From UBA3478 sp965662045 (GTDB lineage Bacteria > Bacteroidota > Bacteroidia > Flavobacteriales > Flavobacteriaceae): a stretch of DNA of 64,000 nucleotides. The stretch spans positions 229,788 to 293,787 of the forward strand of contig CBFIGE010000001.1 of the NCBI GenBank assembly GCA_965662045.1, given 5' to 3'. The notes beneath the pieces were generated by a model. That model was not told the DNA's origin. It did not search any database and saw only the letters and a program-made list of their open reading frames with translations. Of the stretch, positions 50,967 to 60,600 are shown in pieces; position 1 is the first letter of the stretch; each line of letters begins with the position of its first letter. The position numbers and the translations under genes are program-made.

Positions 50967-52220
50967 CTAGTCTGTATATTTTTTTAGTACTACACAAGCA
51001 TTGTGTCCTCCAAAACCAAAGGTGTTACTCATTGCAATATTCACATCTCTTTTTGTTGGAGAATTCAAAGTCAAATCTAAGCTTGAATCAATGTTCTCGT
51101 CTACATTTACGTGATTTATTGTCGGAGGAATTATACCTTCTCGTATTGACATTACAGATGAAATTGCTTCAACCGCTCCTGCCGCTCCAAGTAAATGTCC
51201 TGTCATAGATTTAGTTGAATTGATACTGATGTGTGAAGCATGCGCCCCAAATACCTTAGATATTGCTTTCAACTCGGCTACATCTCCTAAAGGAGTAGAT
51301 GTTCCGTGTGTATTAATAGCATCAATGTCTTTAGCTTCGATTCTTGCATCTCTCAAGCAATTTTCCATTACTCTTACCACACCTACCCCTTCAGGATGCG
51401 GTGCAGTCATATGATAAGCATCTGAGGATAGTCCTCCTCCAATTACCTCAGCGTAAATTTTTGCTCCTCTTTTCAAGGCGTGGTCCAAATCTTCTAATAC
51501 TAAAGCTCCACCTCCTTCTCCAAGAACAAACCCATCTCTTTCAGCGTCAAACGGTCTAGAAGCCGTTTGGGGTGAATCATTGCGCGTAGATAATGCGTGC
51601 ATCGCGTTGAATCCACCAACACCCGCAATTGTTACAGCAGCCTCACTTCCACCCGTAACAACGACATCGCAAGTGCCTAAACGAATAGTATTTAGTGCAT
51701 CTATAATAGCATTAGCAGAAGAAGCACAAGCAGAAACTGTAGTATAGTTAGGGCCCATAAATCCATTTTTTATGGAGATATATCCTGGAGCGATATCAGC
51801 GATCATTTTAGGAATGAAAAAAGGATTGAATCTTGGAGTTCCATCTCCAGAAGCAAAATTCAGCACTTCATTTTGAAAAGTTTCCAATCCACCAATACCC
51901 GCTCCCCAAATCACACCTACTCTAAATTTATCCAAAGCCTCTGTGTCAAGAGTTGAATCAGCGATAGCTTGATCCGCAGCAACTGCTCCATACTGCGTAA
52001 AGCGATCTAATTTTCTAGCATCTTTTCGATCGAAAAAATCTAGAGGGTCGAAATCTTTAATTTCACAGGCAAATTGAGTTTTAAATTTGGAGGCATCGAA
52101 ATGTTTAATCTCAGCTGCGCCCGACTTACCCGCTACAAGTGCATTCCAATATTGGTCAAGTGTGTTTCCGATTGGTGTTACTGCACCCATGCCTGTGACA
52201 ACTACTCTTTTTAATTGCAT
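50967..52220 (-). CDS. fabF: 3-oxoacyl-ACP synthase II
   Basis: FabF extends fatty acyl-ACP by two carbons. The 417 residues contain RVVVTGMGAVTPIGNTLDQYW, TVSACASSANAIIDALNTIRLG with the catalytic Cys, THGTSTPLGDVAELKAI with one catalytic His, STKSMTGHLLGAAGAVEAI with the Lys and second His, and the C-terminal NTFGFGGHNACVVLKKY. It is separated from acpP by 94 bases that hold a terminator-like hairpin, so acpP should be made in excess. Confidence 0.97.
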   Translation of the reverse strand: MQLKRVVVTGMGAVTPIGNTLDQYWNALVAGKSGAAEIKHFDASKFKTQFACEIKDFDPLDFFDRKDARKLDRFTQYGAVAADQAIADSTLDTEALDKFRVGVIWGAGIGGLETFQNEVLNFASGDGTPRFNPFFIPKMIADIAPGYISIKNGFMGPNYTTVSACASSANAIIDALNTIRLGTCDVVVTGGSEAAVTIAGVGGFNAMHALSTRNDSPQTASRPFDAERDGFVLGEGGGALVLEDLDHALKRGAKIYAEVIGGGLSSDAYHMTAPHPEGVGVVRVMENCLRDARIEAKDIDAINTHGTSTPLGDVAELKAISKVFGAHASHISINSTKSMTGHLLGAAGAVEAISSVMSIREGIIPPTINHVNVDENIDSSLDLTLNSPTKRDVNIAMSNTFGFGGHNACVVLKKYTD

Positions 52221-52249
52221 AGTATATCCTTTGACAAGTTGAATTTAGT

Positions 52250-52284
52250 AAAAAAAAATCCATGAGTGCATAAGCCTCATGGAT
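52250..52284 (-). terminator. Intercistronic terminator or attenuator between acpP and fabF
   Basis: On the minus strand ATCCATGAG pairs perfectly with CTCATGGAT around a 9-base loop and is followed by a run of eight T. It sits between the acpP stop (52315) and the fabF start (52220). Partial read-through would give more acyl carrier protein than synthase. Confidence 0.75.
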
Positions 52285-52314
52285 GTTTGTTCTTTCTATG
52301 AATTGAGACAGTAG

Positions 52315-52548
52315 TTATTTAGCGTCCTCAATATAGCTTATAGCTTGTCCTACTGTAGAAATATTTTCAGCTTGATCATCTGGAATTTGAATATCGAATT
52401 CTTTTTCAAATTCCATAATCAATTCTACTGTGTCTAAAGAGTCTGCTCCTAAATCGTTTGTGAAACTAGCTTCAGCAACTACTTCGTTTTCGTCGACACC
52501 TAATTTGTCAACGATAATTGCTTTTACTCTTGATGCAATGTCTGACAT
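52315..52548 (-). CDS. acpP: Acyl carrier protein
   Basis: The 77-residue protein shows the family text SRVKAIIVDKLGVDENEVVAEASFTNDLGADSLDTVELIMEFEKEF. Ser37 in the GADSLD motif takes the phosphopantetheine arm on which fatty acids are built. It is upstream of fabF on the same strand. Confidence 0.98.
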   Translation of the reverse strand: MSDIASRVKAIIVDKLGVDENEVVAEASFTNDLGADSLDTVELIMEFEKEFDIQIPDDQAENISTVGQAISYIEDAK

Positions 52549-52645
52549 AATTTTAATTTTAAATTATGGAGGCAAAAATAGTAAACTTTACTAATTATCC
52601 TACCGATATTTGTAAAGACCTTCAAAGTGATTTCAAAATTTAAAA

Positions 52646-53224
52646 ATGAAAACCATGAACAAGCTCATTATTTTAGCTTCAGGATCTGGATCTAATGCCG
52701 TTAAAATCATAGAATACTTTGAAAGTCAAAATGATACAATTGTCTCTGCTGTCCTGACCGACAACAAACATGCCGGTGTTTTAGACAAGTGTAAAGCTCT
52801 TCATGTTCCTACAATATGTTTCAGTGCAGCCCTATTTCGTTCATCTACATTTATAAATTTATTAAACAGTTTTAGTCCCGATTTAATCATTCTTGCAGGA
52901 TTTCTAAAAAAAATTCCCTCAGAGGTTATTATTCAATACCAGGATAAAATAATCAATATACACCCCTCTTTATTACCAAAATATGGTGGTAAAGGAATGT
53001 ATGGTTCAAACGTGCATAAGGCTGTTAAAGAAAATAAAGAGTTAGAATCAGGCATTAGTATACATTACGTCAATGAAAATTACGATGAAGGACAAATTAT
53101 AGCCCAATATAAGGTGGAGGTAGATTCTGATGATAGTATTGAGCAAATCGCGAAGAAAGTGCAGCGATTAGAACATATATACTTCGCTCCAACCATAGAG
53201 AGAATTTTAAAGAACAATGCGTGA
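52646..53224 (+). CDS. purN: Phosphoribosylglycinamide formyltransferase
   Basis: PurN adds the formyl group of 10-formyl-THF to GAR in purine synthesis. The 192 residues show LIILASGSGSNAVKIIEYF, the formyl-binding PDLIILAGFLKKIPSEVI, INIHPSLLPKYGGKGMYGSNVHKAV (His and Asn-type active-site region) and GISIHYVNENYDEGQIIAQ with the catalytic Asp. A second ATG 9 bases downstream (MNKLIILASG) may be the true start. The end overlaps rnhA by 8 bases, and the divergent acpP gene lies upstream. Confidence 0.96.
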   Translation: MKTMNKLIILASGSGSNAVKIIEYFESQNDTIVSAVLTDNKHAGVLDKCKALHVPTICFSAALFRSSTFINLLNSFSPDLIILAGFLKKIPSEVIIQYQDKIINIHPSLLPKYGGKGMYGSNVHKAVKENKELESGISIHYVNENYDEGQIIAQYKVEVDSDDSIEQIAKKVQRLEHIYFAPTIERILKNNA

Positions 53225-53696
53225 AAAACAAAAACATATCGCACTCTACACCGATGGATCTGCTAGAGGAAATCCTGGACCGGCAGGCTACGGAATTATC
53301 TTAGAATGGATTGGGACCAATTACATTAAGGAATTTTCCAAAGGGTTTAAATGTTCCACTAACAATCGAATGGAATTATTGGCGGTAATTGACGGACTCT
53401 CTAAAATCAACATCTCTAATTGTGTGATTTCTGTTTACTCTGATTCGAAATACGTTACAGACGCCATTAATAAAGGATGGGTATACCAATGGAAGGCCAA
53501 GGGCTTTAAAAATAGAGTTAATGCAGATTTATGGAAACAGTTTTTAACTGAAATAAAAAAACACCAAGTCGAATTCATTTGGATTAAAGGGCATAATCAG
53601 CATCCCCAAAATGAGAGATGTGATCGTTTGGCGGTCCAAGCGAGTTTCAAAGAAAACAAAGAAATCGACAAGGGGTATATTCAAGCAAACAACTAG
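53217..53696 (+). CDS. rnhA: Ribonuclease H
   Basis: RNase HI cuts the RNA of RNA/DNA hybrids. The 159 residues have the four acidic residues in place: LYTDGSARGNPGPAGYGIIL (first Asp), NNRMELLAVIDGL (Glu), VYSDSKYVTDAI (Asp) and the C-terminal HNQHPQNERCDRLAV (Asp and His region). WVYQWKAKGFKNRVNADLW fits the substrate handle. Its start overlaps purN by 8 bases. Confidence 0.96.
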   Translation: MREKQKHIALYTDGSARGNPGPAGYGIILEWIGTNYIKEFSKGFKCSTNNRMELLAVIDGLSKINISNCVISVYSDSKYVTDAINKGWVYQWKAKGFKNRVNADLWKQFLTEIKKHQVEFIWIKGHNQHPQNERCDRLAVQASFKENKEIDKGYIQANN

Positions 53697-53732
53697 TTTA
53701 TTAAACCCTATATTTGTGCTCAAATTGCAGAA

Positions 53733-54662
53733 ATGTCCAAACTACTTATTGCGGGAACAGTCGCTTACGACAGTATCGAAACACCTTTTGACAAAGTAGA
53801 ATATACCCTTGGAGGAGCAGCAGTCTACATTGCTCTAGCCGCAAGTCATTATCCAACAGATGCCGCGATTGTATCGGTTATTGGTTCAGATTTTGAGCAA
53901 AAACATTTGGATTTATTAAAAGCTAAAGGCATTAATCTCGAAGGTGTCGAAACCATTGCAGATCAAAAAACATTTTTCTGGAGCGGCTTATACAAAAACG
54001 ACATGAACAGTCGTGAGACTTTAACTACCGAATTGCATGCTCTTGCTCATTTCAATCCAGTAGTTCCTGAGTCGTATAAGAATCCGAAAATAGTATTACT
54101 TGGCAATCTGGATCCAAGTGTTCAAATGCGTGTATTAGACCAATTAAACCAAAAACCAGAAATGGTCATTTTGGACACCATGAATTATTGGATGAATCAT
54201 ACCCCTAATGAATTGAATGCTATCATTGCTAAAACTGATTTACTGAGCATTAATGATGAAGAAGCTCGAATGTTAAGCGGAGAGTATTCACTAGTAAAGG
54301 CAGCTAAAGATATTTTAAACCGCGGACCAAAATATTTAGTTATAAAAAAAGGTGAACACGGCGCCTTACTCTTTCACGAAAAGGAGGTGTTCTTTGCCCC
54401 AGCCTTACCTTTAGATGAAGTTTATGACCCTACAGGTGCGGGAGATACATTTGCCGGTGGCCTTGCAGGATACTTATCCCAAATAAAAAACATAAATTTC
54501 GAGCATATAAAAAATGCCGTTGTACACGGTTCTAATCTGGCCTCTTTTTGCGTTGAACGTATGGGCGTCTCAAGAATGATTAAATTAGAGCGCGAAGAGC
54601 TCGTTCAACGACTCAGATATTTTAAAAAATTAACTCAATTTGATATTCATTTAGAATCTTAA
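53733..54662 (+). CDS. PfkB-family kinase, possibly adenosine- or sugar-kinase-like
   Basis: The 309 residues have LLIAGTVAYDSIETPFDKVEYTLGGAAVYIALAASHY (substrate glycine region), GSDFEQKHLDLLKAKGI, and the C-terminal DPTGAGDTFAGGLAGYL with the catalytic Asp and anion hole. The substrate is not clear. It follows purN and rnhA and precedes a PurF-like gene by 12 bases, so a nucleoside or ribose-type substrate is a reasonable guess, not more. Confidence 0.9.
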   Translation: MSKLLIAGTVAYDSIETPFDKVEYTLGGAAVYIALAASHYPTDAAIVSVIGSDFEQKHLDLLKAKGINLEGVETIADQKTFFWSGLYKNDMNSRETLTTELHALAHFNPVVPESYKNPKIVLLGNLDPSVQMRVLDQLNQKPEMVILDTMNYWMNHTPNELNAIIAKTDLLSINDEEARMLSGEYSLVKAAKDILNRGPKYLVIKKGEHGALLFHEKEVFFAPALPLDEVYDPTGAGDTFAGGLAGYLSQIKNINFEHIKNAVVHGSNLASFCVERMGVSRMIKLEREELVQRLRYFKKLTQFDIHLES

Positions 54663-54674
54663 GTTCTATTAACT

Positions 54675-56558
54675 ATGAGTGATCCTATCAAACACGAGTG
54701 TGGAATAGCACTAGTTCGACTTCTAAAACCACTTTCTTACTACAAAGAAAAATACGGATCCTCATTTTACGGGATAAACAAGATGTATCTCTTAATGGAA
54801 AAGCAGCACAACCGGGGACAAGATGGAGCAGGCTTTGCTAGCATCAAACTCGATATGAATGCTGGGAGCAGATATATCAGTAGGGTTCGTTCGATTGAAA
54901 AGCAGCCAATCGCAGACATTTTTGAAAAGATTAACCATCGTATCAACGAACAAAGTGCTGGTAAAAATTTTCAATCAGACCTAGAGCTGAAAGAAGCCAT
55001 TCCTTATGTAGGAGAATTAATGCTTGGTCATGTGCGCTATGGAACTTTTGGAAAAAACAATATTGAAAGTGTACATCCTTTTTTGAGACAAAACAATTGG
55101 ATGCACAGAAACCTTATTGTCGCGGGTAATTTCAATATGACCAATGTGAAAGAACTATTTCACAACCTAGTAGAATTAGGGCAGCATCCCAAAGAAATGG
55201 CTGATACCATTACCGTAATGGAAAAAATAGGTCATTTTTTAGATGATGCCGTAGCCAAATTGTACAAACAAATTAAAAAGGAGGGTTATAACAAACAACA
55301 AGCATCTCCATTGATAGCATCTCGCTTAGACCTTGCTAAAATATTAGGTAAAGCAGCGAAAAACTGGGATGGTGGATATGCTATGGCAGGCTTATTAGGG
55401 CACGGTGACGCATTCGTTTTAAGAGACCCTGTCGGTATTAGACCTGCCTATTATTACCACGATGATGAAGTCGCTGTAATTGCCTCTGAACGACCTGCGA
55501 TTCAAACCGTCTTCAACGTACCATTCGAGTCAATAAAAGAGATTACTCCAGGAAAAGCCTTGATCATCAAAAAATCGGGTGAACTTAAATTCAATCAAAT
55601 CCTAGAGCGCAAAGAACAAAAATCCTGCTCGTTTGAGCGCATCTATTTTTCAAGAGGTAGCGACAAAGAAATTTATCAAGAGCGGCAAAATTTAGGAAGA
55701 CTCATTTTTCCCAAAATTTTAAAATCAATCAATAACGATTTAGAAAACACAGTATTCTCTTATATTCCAAATACTGCAGAAACATCCTTTTTAGGTCTTG
55801 TAAAAGAGGCAGAAGCACATTTATCAAAGCATAAAAAGGAACAAATACTTCAACTCAAAGGAAACCTCAATCCCGATGAGCTTCAAAAAATACTTGAGGT
55901 TCGTCCGCGAATTGAAAAAGTGGCAATCAAAGACGTCAAATTAAGAACTTTTATAACCCAGGATAGCAGTAGGGACGATTTAGTTTCACATGTTTACGAT
56001 ATATCCTATGGCTCGGTAAAAAACACCGATTACTTGGTCATTATAGATGATAGTATAGTCCGCGGAACCACGCTCAAAAAAAGCATTCTCCGCATTTTAG
56101 ATCGACTCAACCCTACAAAAATTATAGTAGTGTCATCAGCACCTCAAATCCGCTATCCTGATTGCTACGGTATTGATATGGCCAAGCTTGAAGATTTTAT
56201 CGCTTTTAGGGCCGCAGTAGAACTTCACAAGTCACAAGGAAATCATCAAATACTATCTAAGATTTATCAGAGGTGTTTGAACGCCGACAACAATAACTAC
56301 AGAAATTTCGTACAAAATCTATACAATCCATTTACCGAAGAAGAAATCTCCCAAAAAATAGGTGAATTATTGACCCCTCCTGAAATTCAAACACCTGTCG
56401 AGATTGTATTCCAATCCATCGAACAATTACATGAAGCATGTCCAAAAAATTTAGGCGACTGGTATTTTACAGGTAATTATCCTACTAAGGGAGGAACCAG
56501 AGTCGTAAACCAATCTTTCATCAATTACTACGAAGGCAAGAATCAAAGGGCTTACTAA
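54675..56558 (+). CDS. PurF-type amidophosphoribosyltransferase, long Bacteroidota form
   Basis: The enzyme transfers glutamine nitrogen to PRPP, the first step of purine synthesis. At 627 residues it is longer than usual. The N-terminal nucleophile would be Cys9 in KHECGIALVRL, which needs removal of eight residues, as in some processed PurF proteins. KQHNRGQDGAGFASI and LGHVRYGTFGKNN belong to the glutaminase domain. The phosphoribosyl part shows IIDDSIVRGTTLKKSILRIL, the PRPP loop. Insertions at about 180-235 and 370-410 explain the extra length. Two terminators follow, in a 375-base gap before sodA. Confidence 0.92.
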   Translation: MSDPIKHECGIALVRLLKPLSYYKEKYGSSFYGINKMYLLMEKQHNRGQDGAGFASIKLDMNAGSRYISRVRSIEKQPIADIFEKINHRINEQSAGKNFQSDLELKEAIPYVGELMLGHVRYGTFGKNNIESVHPFLRQNNWMHRNLIVAGNFNMTNVKELFHNLVELGQHPKEMADTITVMEKIGHFLDDAVAKLYKQIKKEGYNKQQASPLIASRLDLAKILGKAAKNWDGGYAMAGLLGHGDAFVLRDPVGIRPAYYYHDDEVAVIASERPAIQTVFNVPFESIKEITPGKALIIKKSGELKFNQILERKEQKSCSFERIYFSRGSDKEIYQERQNLGRLIFPKILKSINNDLENTVFSYIPNTAETSFLGLVKEAEAHLSKHKKEQILQLKGNLNPDELQKILEVRPRIEKVAIKDVKLRTFITQDSSRDDLVSHVYDISYGSVKNTDYLVIIDDSIVRGTTLKKSILRILDRLNPTKIIVVSSAPQIRYPDCYGIDMAKLEDFIAFRAAVELHKSQGNHQILSKIYQRCLNADNNNYRNFVQNLYNPFTEEEISQKIGELLTPPEIQTPVEIVFQSIEQLHEACPKNLGDWYFTGNYPTKGGTRVVNQSFINYYEGKNQRAY

Positions 56559-56639
56559 TTTATTTGCGTTGCTCAACCCTATTAAATGGGTATTCATCGT
56601 TGAAATTTAAATTCAAAATACGTGAAGTATTACTTTTCC

Positions 56640-56716
56640 ATCACCATAACAAAGTAGGTTATGTTCATGGTAAGATTTGGGGTTAAACGGATGAACAATT
56701 GTTCATCCGTTTTTTT
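56640..56716 (+). ncRNA. Candidate hairpin-ended RNA repeat, copy 1 of 2
   Basis: The copy starts ATCACCAT, has a core ATGGTAAGATTTGGG at 56667-56681, and ends in a perfect palindrome (56688-56709, arms CGGATGAACAA) followed by seven T. ACCAT near the start can pair with ATGGT, closing a first stem-loop. Copy 2 at 56831-56907 has the same order with a different terminator, so the shared part is not just terminator structure. It lies between the purF-like gene and convergent sodA and could be a 3' UTR processing product or a small RNA. Confidence 0.5.
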
Positions 56717-56830
56717 ATATAATCCATTTATGAACTTCTCAATAATCTTAACATAAATTAAGAAAACACGACATTGGTCGTAATTGATTTTGATAATTAC
56801 TCAAAAATGGACTTTTGAAAGTATATTCGT

Positions 56831-56907
56831 ATCACCATTACATATTATTGTTATAGGTTTATGGTAAGATTTGGGACAAAAAAAGGACAGCAATGCTGTC
56901 CTTTTTT
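56831..56907 (+). ncRNA. Candidate hairpin-ended RNA repeat, copy 2 of 2
   Basis: This repeat shares with copy 1 the start ATCACCAT, GTTAT in the middle, the core ATGGTAAGATTTGGG (56861-56875) and an A-rich link to a terminator. The terminator pairs GGACAGC with GCTGTCC around a 3-base loop, with flanking A and T runs, so it also works for sodA on the minus strand. The loop-side outer pair ACCAT/ATGGT is kept. Just upstream TATATTCG resembles a -7 element but has no clear -33. Confidence 0.5.
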
Positions 56908-56933
56908 ATTTTGAAGTTTTATGCTTAAATGAA

Positions 56934-57539
56934 TTAGCTGCCCTGAGCATAATATTCACTTACTTTCTTCCAATTTACAACATTGAAAAAAGCAGCGATA
57001 TAATCAGGTCTTCTATTCTGATAATTTAAGTAGTAAGCGTGCTCCCAAACATCTAATCCTAGAATAGGTTGTCCTTCACATCCGATTTCGGGCATCAGTG
57101 GATTGTCCTGGTTTGCTGTAGAGCATATTTCAAGTTTTCCTCCGTGATGAACACATAACCAAGCCCAACCAGAGCCAAATCTCGTAGCTGCTGCGTTTGA
57201 AAATGCTACTTTAAAGTCGTCCAAAGAACCGAAAGAAGCATTAATCGCTGCAGATAATTCTACACTCATTTCAGTAGCCTCAGGACTTAAAATTTCCCAA
57301 AAAAGATTATGATTAAAATATCCTCCTCCATTGTTTCGAAGAGCTCTATTACTCATATCTAAATTTGAAAGCAATTCTTCAATGTCTTGATTCTCTAAAG
57401 CACTTCCCGAGACAGCCGCGTTTAATTTAGCGGTATAACCCGCATGGTGCTTGCTATGGTGGATTTCCATAGTTCTTGCATCAAAATGAGGCTCTAAAGC
57501 ATCATATGAATAAGGTAAATCAGGTAATTCAAAAGCCAT
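56934..57539 (-). CDS. Superoxide dismutase (Fe/Mn type)
   Basis: This enzyme dismutates superoxide. The 201 residues show the metal ligands of the family: His27 in HFDARTMEIHHSKHH region, His in NGGGYFNHNLFWEIL, Asp and His in LGLDVWEHAYYLNYQNRRPDYIAAFFNVVNW. Fe or Mn preference cannot be told from sequence alone. It is convergent with the purF-like gene across the repeat region and divergent from the helicase gene. Confidence 0.96.
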   Translation of the reverse strand: MAFELPDLPYSYDALEPHFDARTMEIHHSKHHAGYTAKLNAAVSGSALENQDIEELLSNLDMSNRALRNNGGGYFNHNLFWEILSPEATEMSVELSAAINASFGSLDDFKVAFSNAAATRFGSGWAWLCVHHGGKLEICSTANQDNPLMPEIGCEGQPILGLDVWEHAYYLNYQNRRPDYIAAFFNVVNWKKVSEYYAQGS

Positions 57540-57607
57540 AATACGTATCTTTATTACAATTAATTTCTAACAAAAATAGCCCATATCAACCATATAATAT
57601 AGCCGAT

Positions 57608-60600
57608 TTGATTTCGAGTAGTTTTAAAATTTACAACGCTTCTGCAGGTTCAGGTAAAACCTTTCAATTGGCCCAAAATTATGTAGGCCTTATAATCGCT
57701 CGATACAAATCCCAAGCCTACAAGGAAATTCTCGCATTGACCTTTACTAACAAGGCTGTTGGAGAAATGAAAGATCGTATTTTATCTGTGTTGTCAGACT
57801 TTGCTCAAGGTAAAGAACATCCAATGTTGAGCTTCATTACAACGGATTTAAATTTAAGTAGCACTGAAGTTAGGCAAAGGGCGCAATACGTTTTAAAAGA
57901 CATACTTCATAATTACGGCTATTTTGAGCTCTCTACAATAGATAAATTTACCCATAAAATACTGCGAACCTTCGCAATTGACCTCAAACTTAACAGCAGT
58001 TTTGAAGTGGTAATTGATCCCAAAGAAATTATTAGAGAAGCCATAAATCGAACTATCAATCAAATAGGCATAGATAAAAATCTAACAGAAGTCTTAACCG
58101 CCTACACTTTTGATAAAGTTCAAGAAGGAAAAAATTGGAATATTGCCTTCAAACTTCAAGAAGAGAGTAAGGTGCTTCTTGAAGATTCTTTTAGAAATGA
58201 ATTCAAAAATTTTAATCAGCTCGATATTGAGCACATCATTAATTACCGCAATGAATTCTTTAAAAGCGTTAGAAACTGCGAAGAAAAAGTACAAGTTTAT
58301 CGAATAGAATGCGAACAATTTCTTCAAAAACACAACATTAGAGCTGCAGACTGCAGAAATCAAACCTACACGACTTGGTTAACACTAGTTAAAAAACAAC
58401 AATGGGAAAACGAAAAGCTAAAAGGGGACAAAATAGTAGACCGTTTTGAGAAGAAAACAGTCTTTTCAAAAAACCTTGCTTTAACTGAATTTGAACTTGA
58501 AGAAATCGAAGACTTAAGTTTAGAACTCAATAAAGAAATAGTTGAGATTCACAAAATAAAATCAATCATTGAATCTATCTCAGCCTTTACCATACTTCAA
58601 AAAATCTATGAAAATTACAAATCTATATGCGATGAAGAAGAATTGCTTCCGATAAGCGAGTTCAATGCCGTAATTGCCAAAGAAATTAAAAATCAACCCA
58701 CACCTTATTTATACGAAAGACTCGGAGAAAAATTCAAACACTTTTTCCTAGATGAATTTCAAGATACCTCAGTAACGCAATGGCAAAATCTAATCCCATT
58801 ATTCGCCAATGGATTAGAAGGAATTCAAGAAGACAAGCAAACCGGTAGTCTATTTATTGTAGGTGATGCCAAACAGGCCATTTATAGATGGCGCGATGGA
58901 CATGCTGAACAACTGATCGAACTCAGTCAAGACAAAAACAACCCTTTTAGTGTCAAACCAAAAACCATAACACTTCAAGACAATTACAGAAGCTCAAAAA
59001 CCATTGTAGAATTTAACAATGCCTTTTTTAAAAATGCCTCCGCTTTTTTTGAATATGATGACTATAGACGATTGTATGCCGATAAAAGCAGTCAAAACCC
59101 TAAAGTTAAGTCTGAAGGTAAAGTTCAAATTCACTTTTTGAACAAAGCCGACAAAACCGCAAAGCAAGAACCGCATCTTATCCAACTTAAAAAAGATCTT
59201 CTAAGCGTTATTCAAAAAGGCTATCAATACAAAGATTGCGCTGTGTTAGTTCAACGAAACGCAGAAGCTCAAAAAGTAGCACAATATTTAAATGAAGAAA
59301 ACATTCCAGTGATTTCAGCTGAGGCTCTCTTAATCAAGAATCACCCGGCCATTATTTTTTTGATTGCCATTTTAAAGTTTGTGCTCAACACGAAAGATCA
59401 AGAGGCCGCTTTTGAAATCTTTGATTTTATTTACGTGAATGATACAAATCGCTTTGAAAAAACCAAAGAAGCCCTAACAAGACCCATTGAACAACTTAAA
59501 TCATTAGGTTTCGATACCGAGCTTTTAAAAAACGAATCTTGTAGCAATGTGCTACACTTAAGTTTAGCTCATTTTAAGCTGCCTTCAAATCCAGATGCCT
59601 ACATAGCCTCCTTAGTCGAAGAAGTACAAAATGCCGCTCGAAAACAGCAAATTTCTGTTGCTTCTTTTTTGTCGTATTGGTCGCTCAAATCAGATAAAAT
59701 AAGTGCTAAAGTTCCATCTAGCTTGAACGCGGTTAAAATCAACACTATTCATAGTGCCAAAGGCTTAGAATTTCCCTTGGTCTTTCTGCCCTTCTTCGCT
59801 TCACCACCAAAAAAAACCAATCAAAAAATGGCTTGGTTCAACATTGATACTAAAGTGCTTCCAATCAATCGAATTCCATTAAAGATTCAAAAAAATACCA
59901 CCTATTTTTCCTCAAAGGGAAAGGATGTCTACGACACTGAAGTCCAGAAAACTATTTTAGACAAAATAAATTTAATGTACGTAGCTTTCACTCGACCTGT
60001 TTATGGCCTTTACGTCTATACCAATAAAGTCAGCAAAGATTCAAAAAGTAAAATGTCATATGAGAAATTATTGGCTGATTACTGCAGCCTATTTGAAGAA
60101 AATCTTTTTGACATTGGGGTACTACCAAAAATAAGCAAACAAGCAAAAGAAGAGCGCCTTTCGAGTTTGACCTATCAAACTTCTCAGTTCATTCATTGGC
60201 AAAAAAGAAATTATAAAAAAATGAGTTTCACTTCAGCATCTATTGAAGAAGGTGAAATTATACACAGTAAACTGGCTCTTATTGAAAAAAAAACAGATTT
60301 AAAACATCTCGAGCTGGAATTATCTCAGGAAGAACAATGGGTATATAAAAAGTGTCAAGCTATTGTCAATCATCCAGAATTATCAGCTTTTTACAATGAG
60401 GATGTAGTCGCCTTTAACGAAAGGCCCATTATACAAATAGACGGCTCAGTCTGTATTCCTGATCGATTAATTTTTTCAGACTCACACGTAGCTATTATAG
60501 ACTACAAAACAGGAATGGTGAACATATCTCATGAAAAGCAAATCGAAAAATATGCTCTAATTTTGTCACGTATGGGTTATGACGTTACACACAAAATGCT

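Noticed and set aside
56667..56756. Short frames starting MVRFG in both RNA-like repeats, as possible leader peptides.
   Set aside because: Both run through the terminator hairpins and diverge at once after the shared five codons, so the conservation looks like RNA rather than protein. Kept only as an alternative in the finding.
57571..57578. Exact TATTTTTG on the minus strand upstream of the superoxide dismutase gene, as a -7 promoter element.
   Set aside because: No TTTG or TTG lies at a suitable distance upstream, and the region is very AT-rich, so I did not list it as a promoter.
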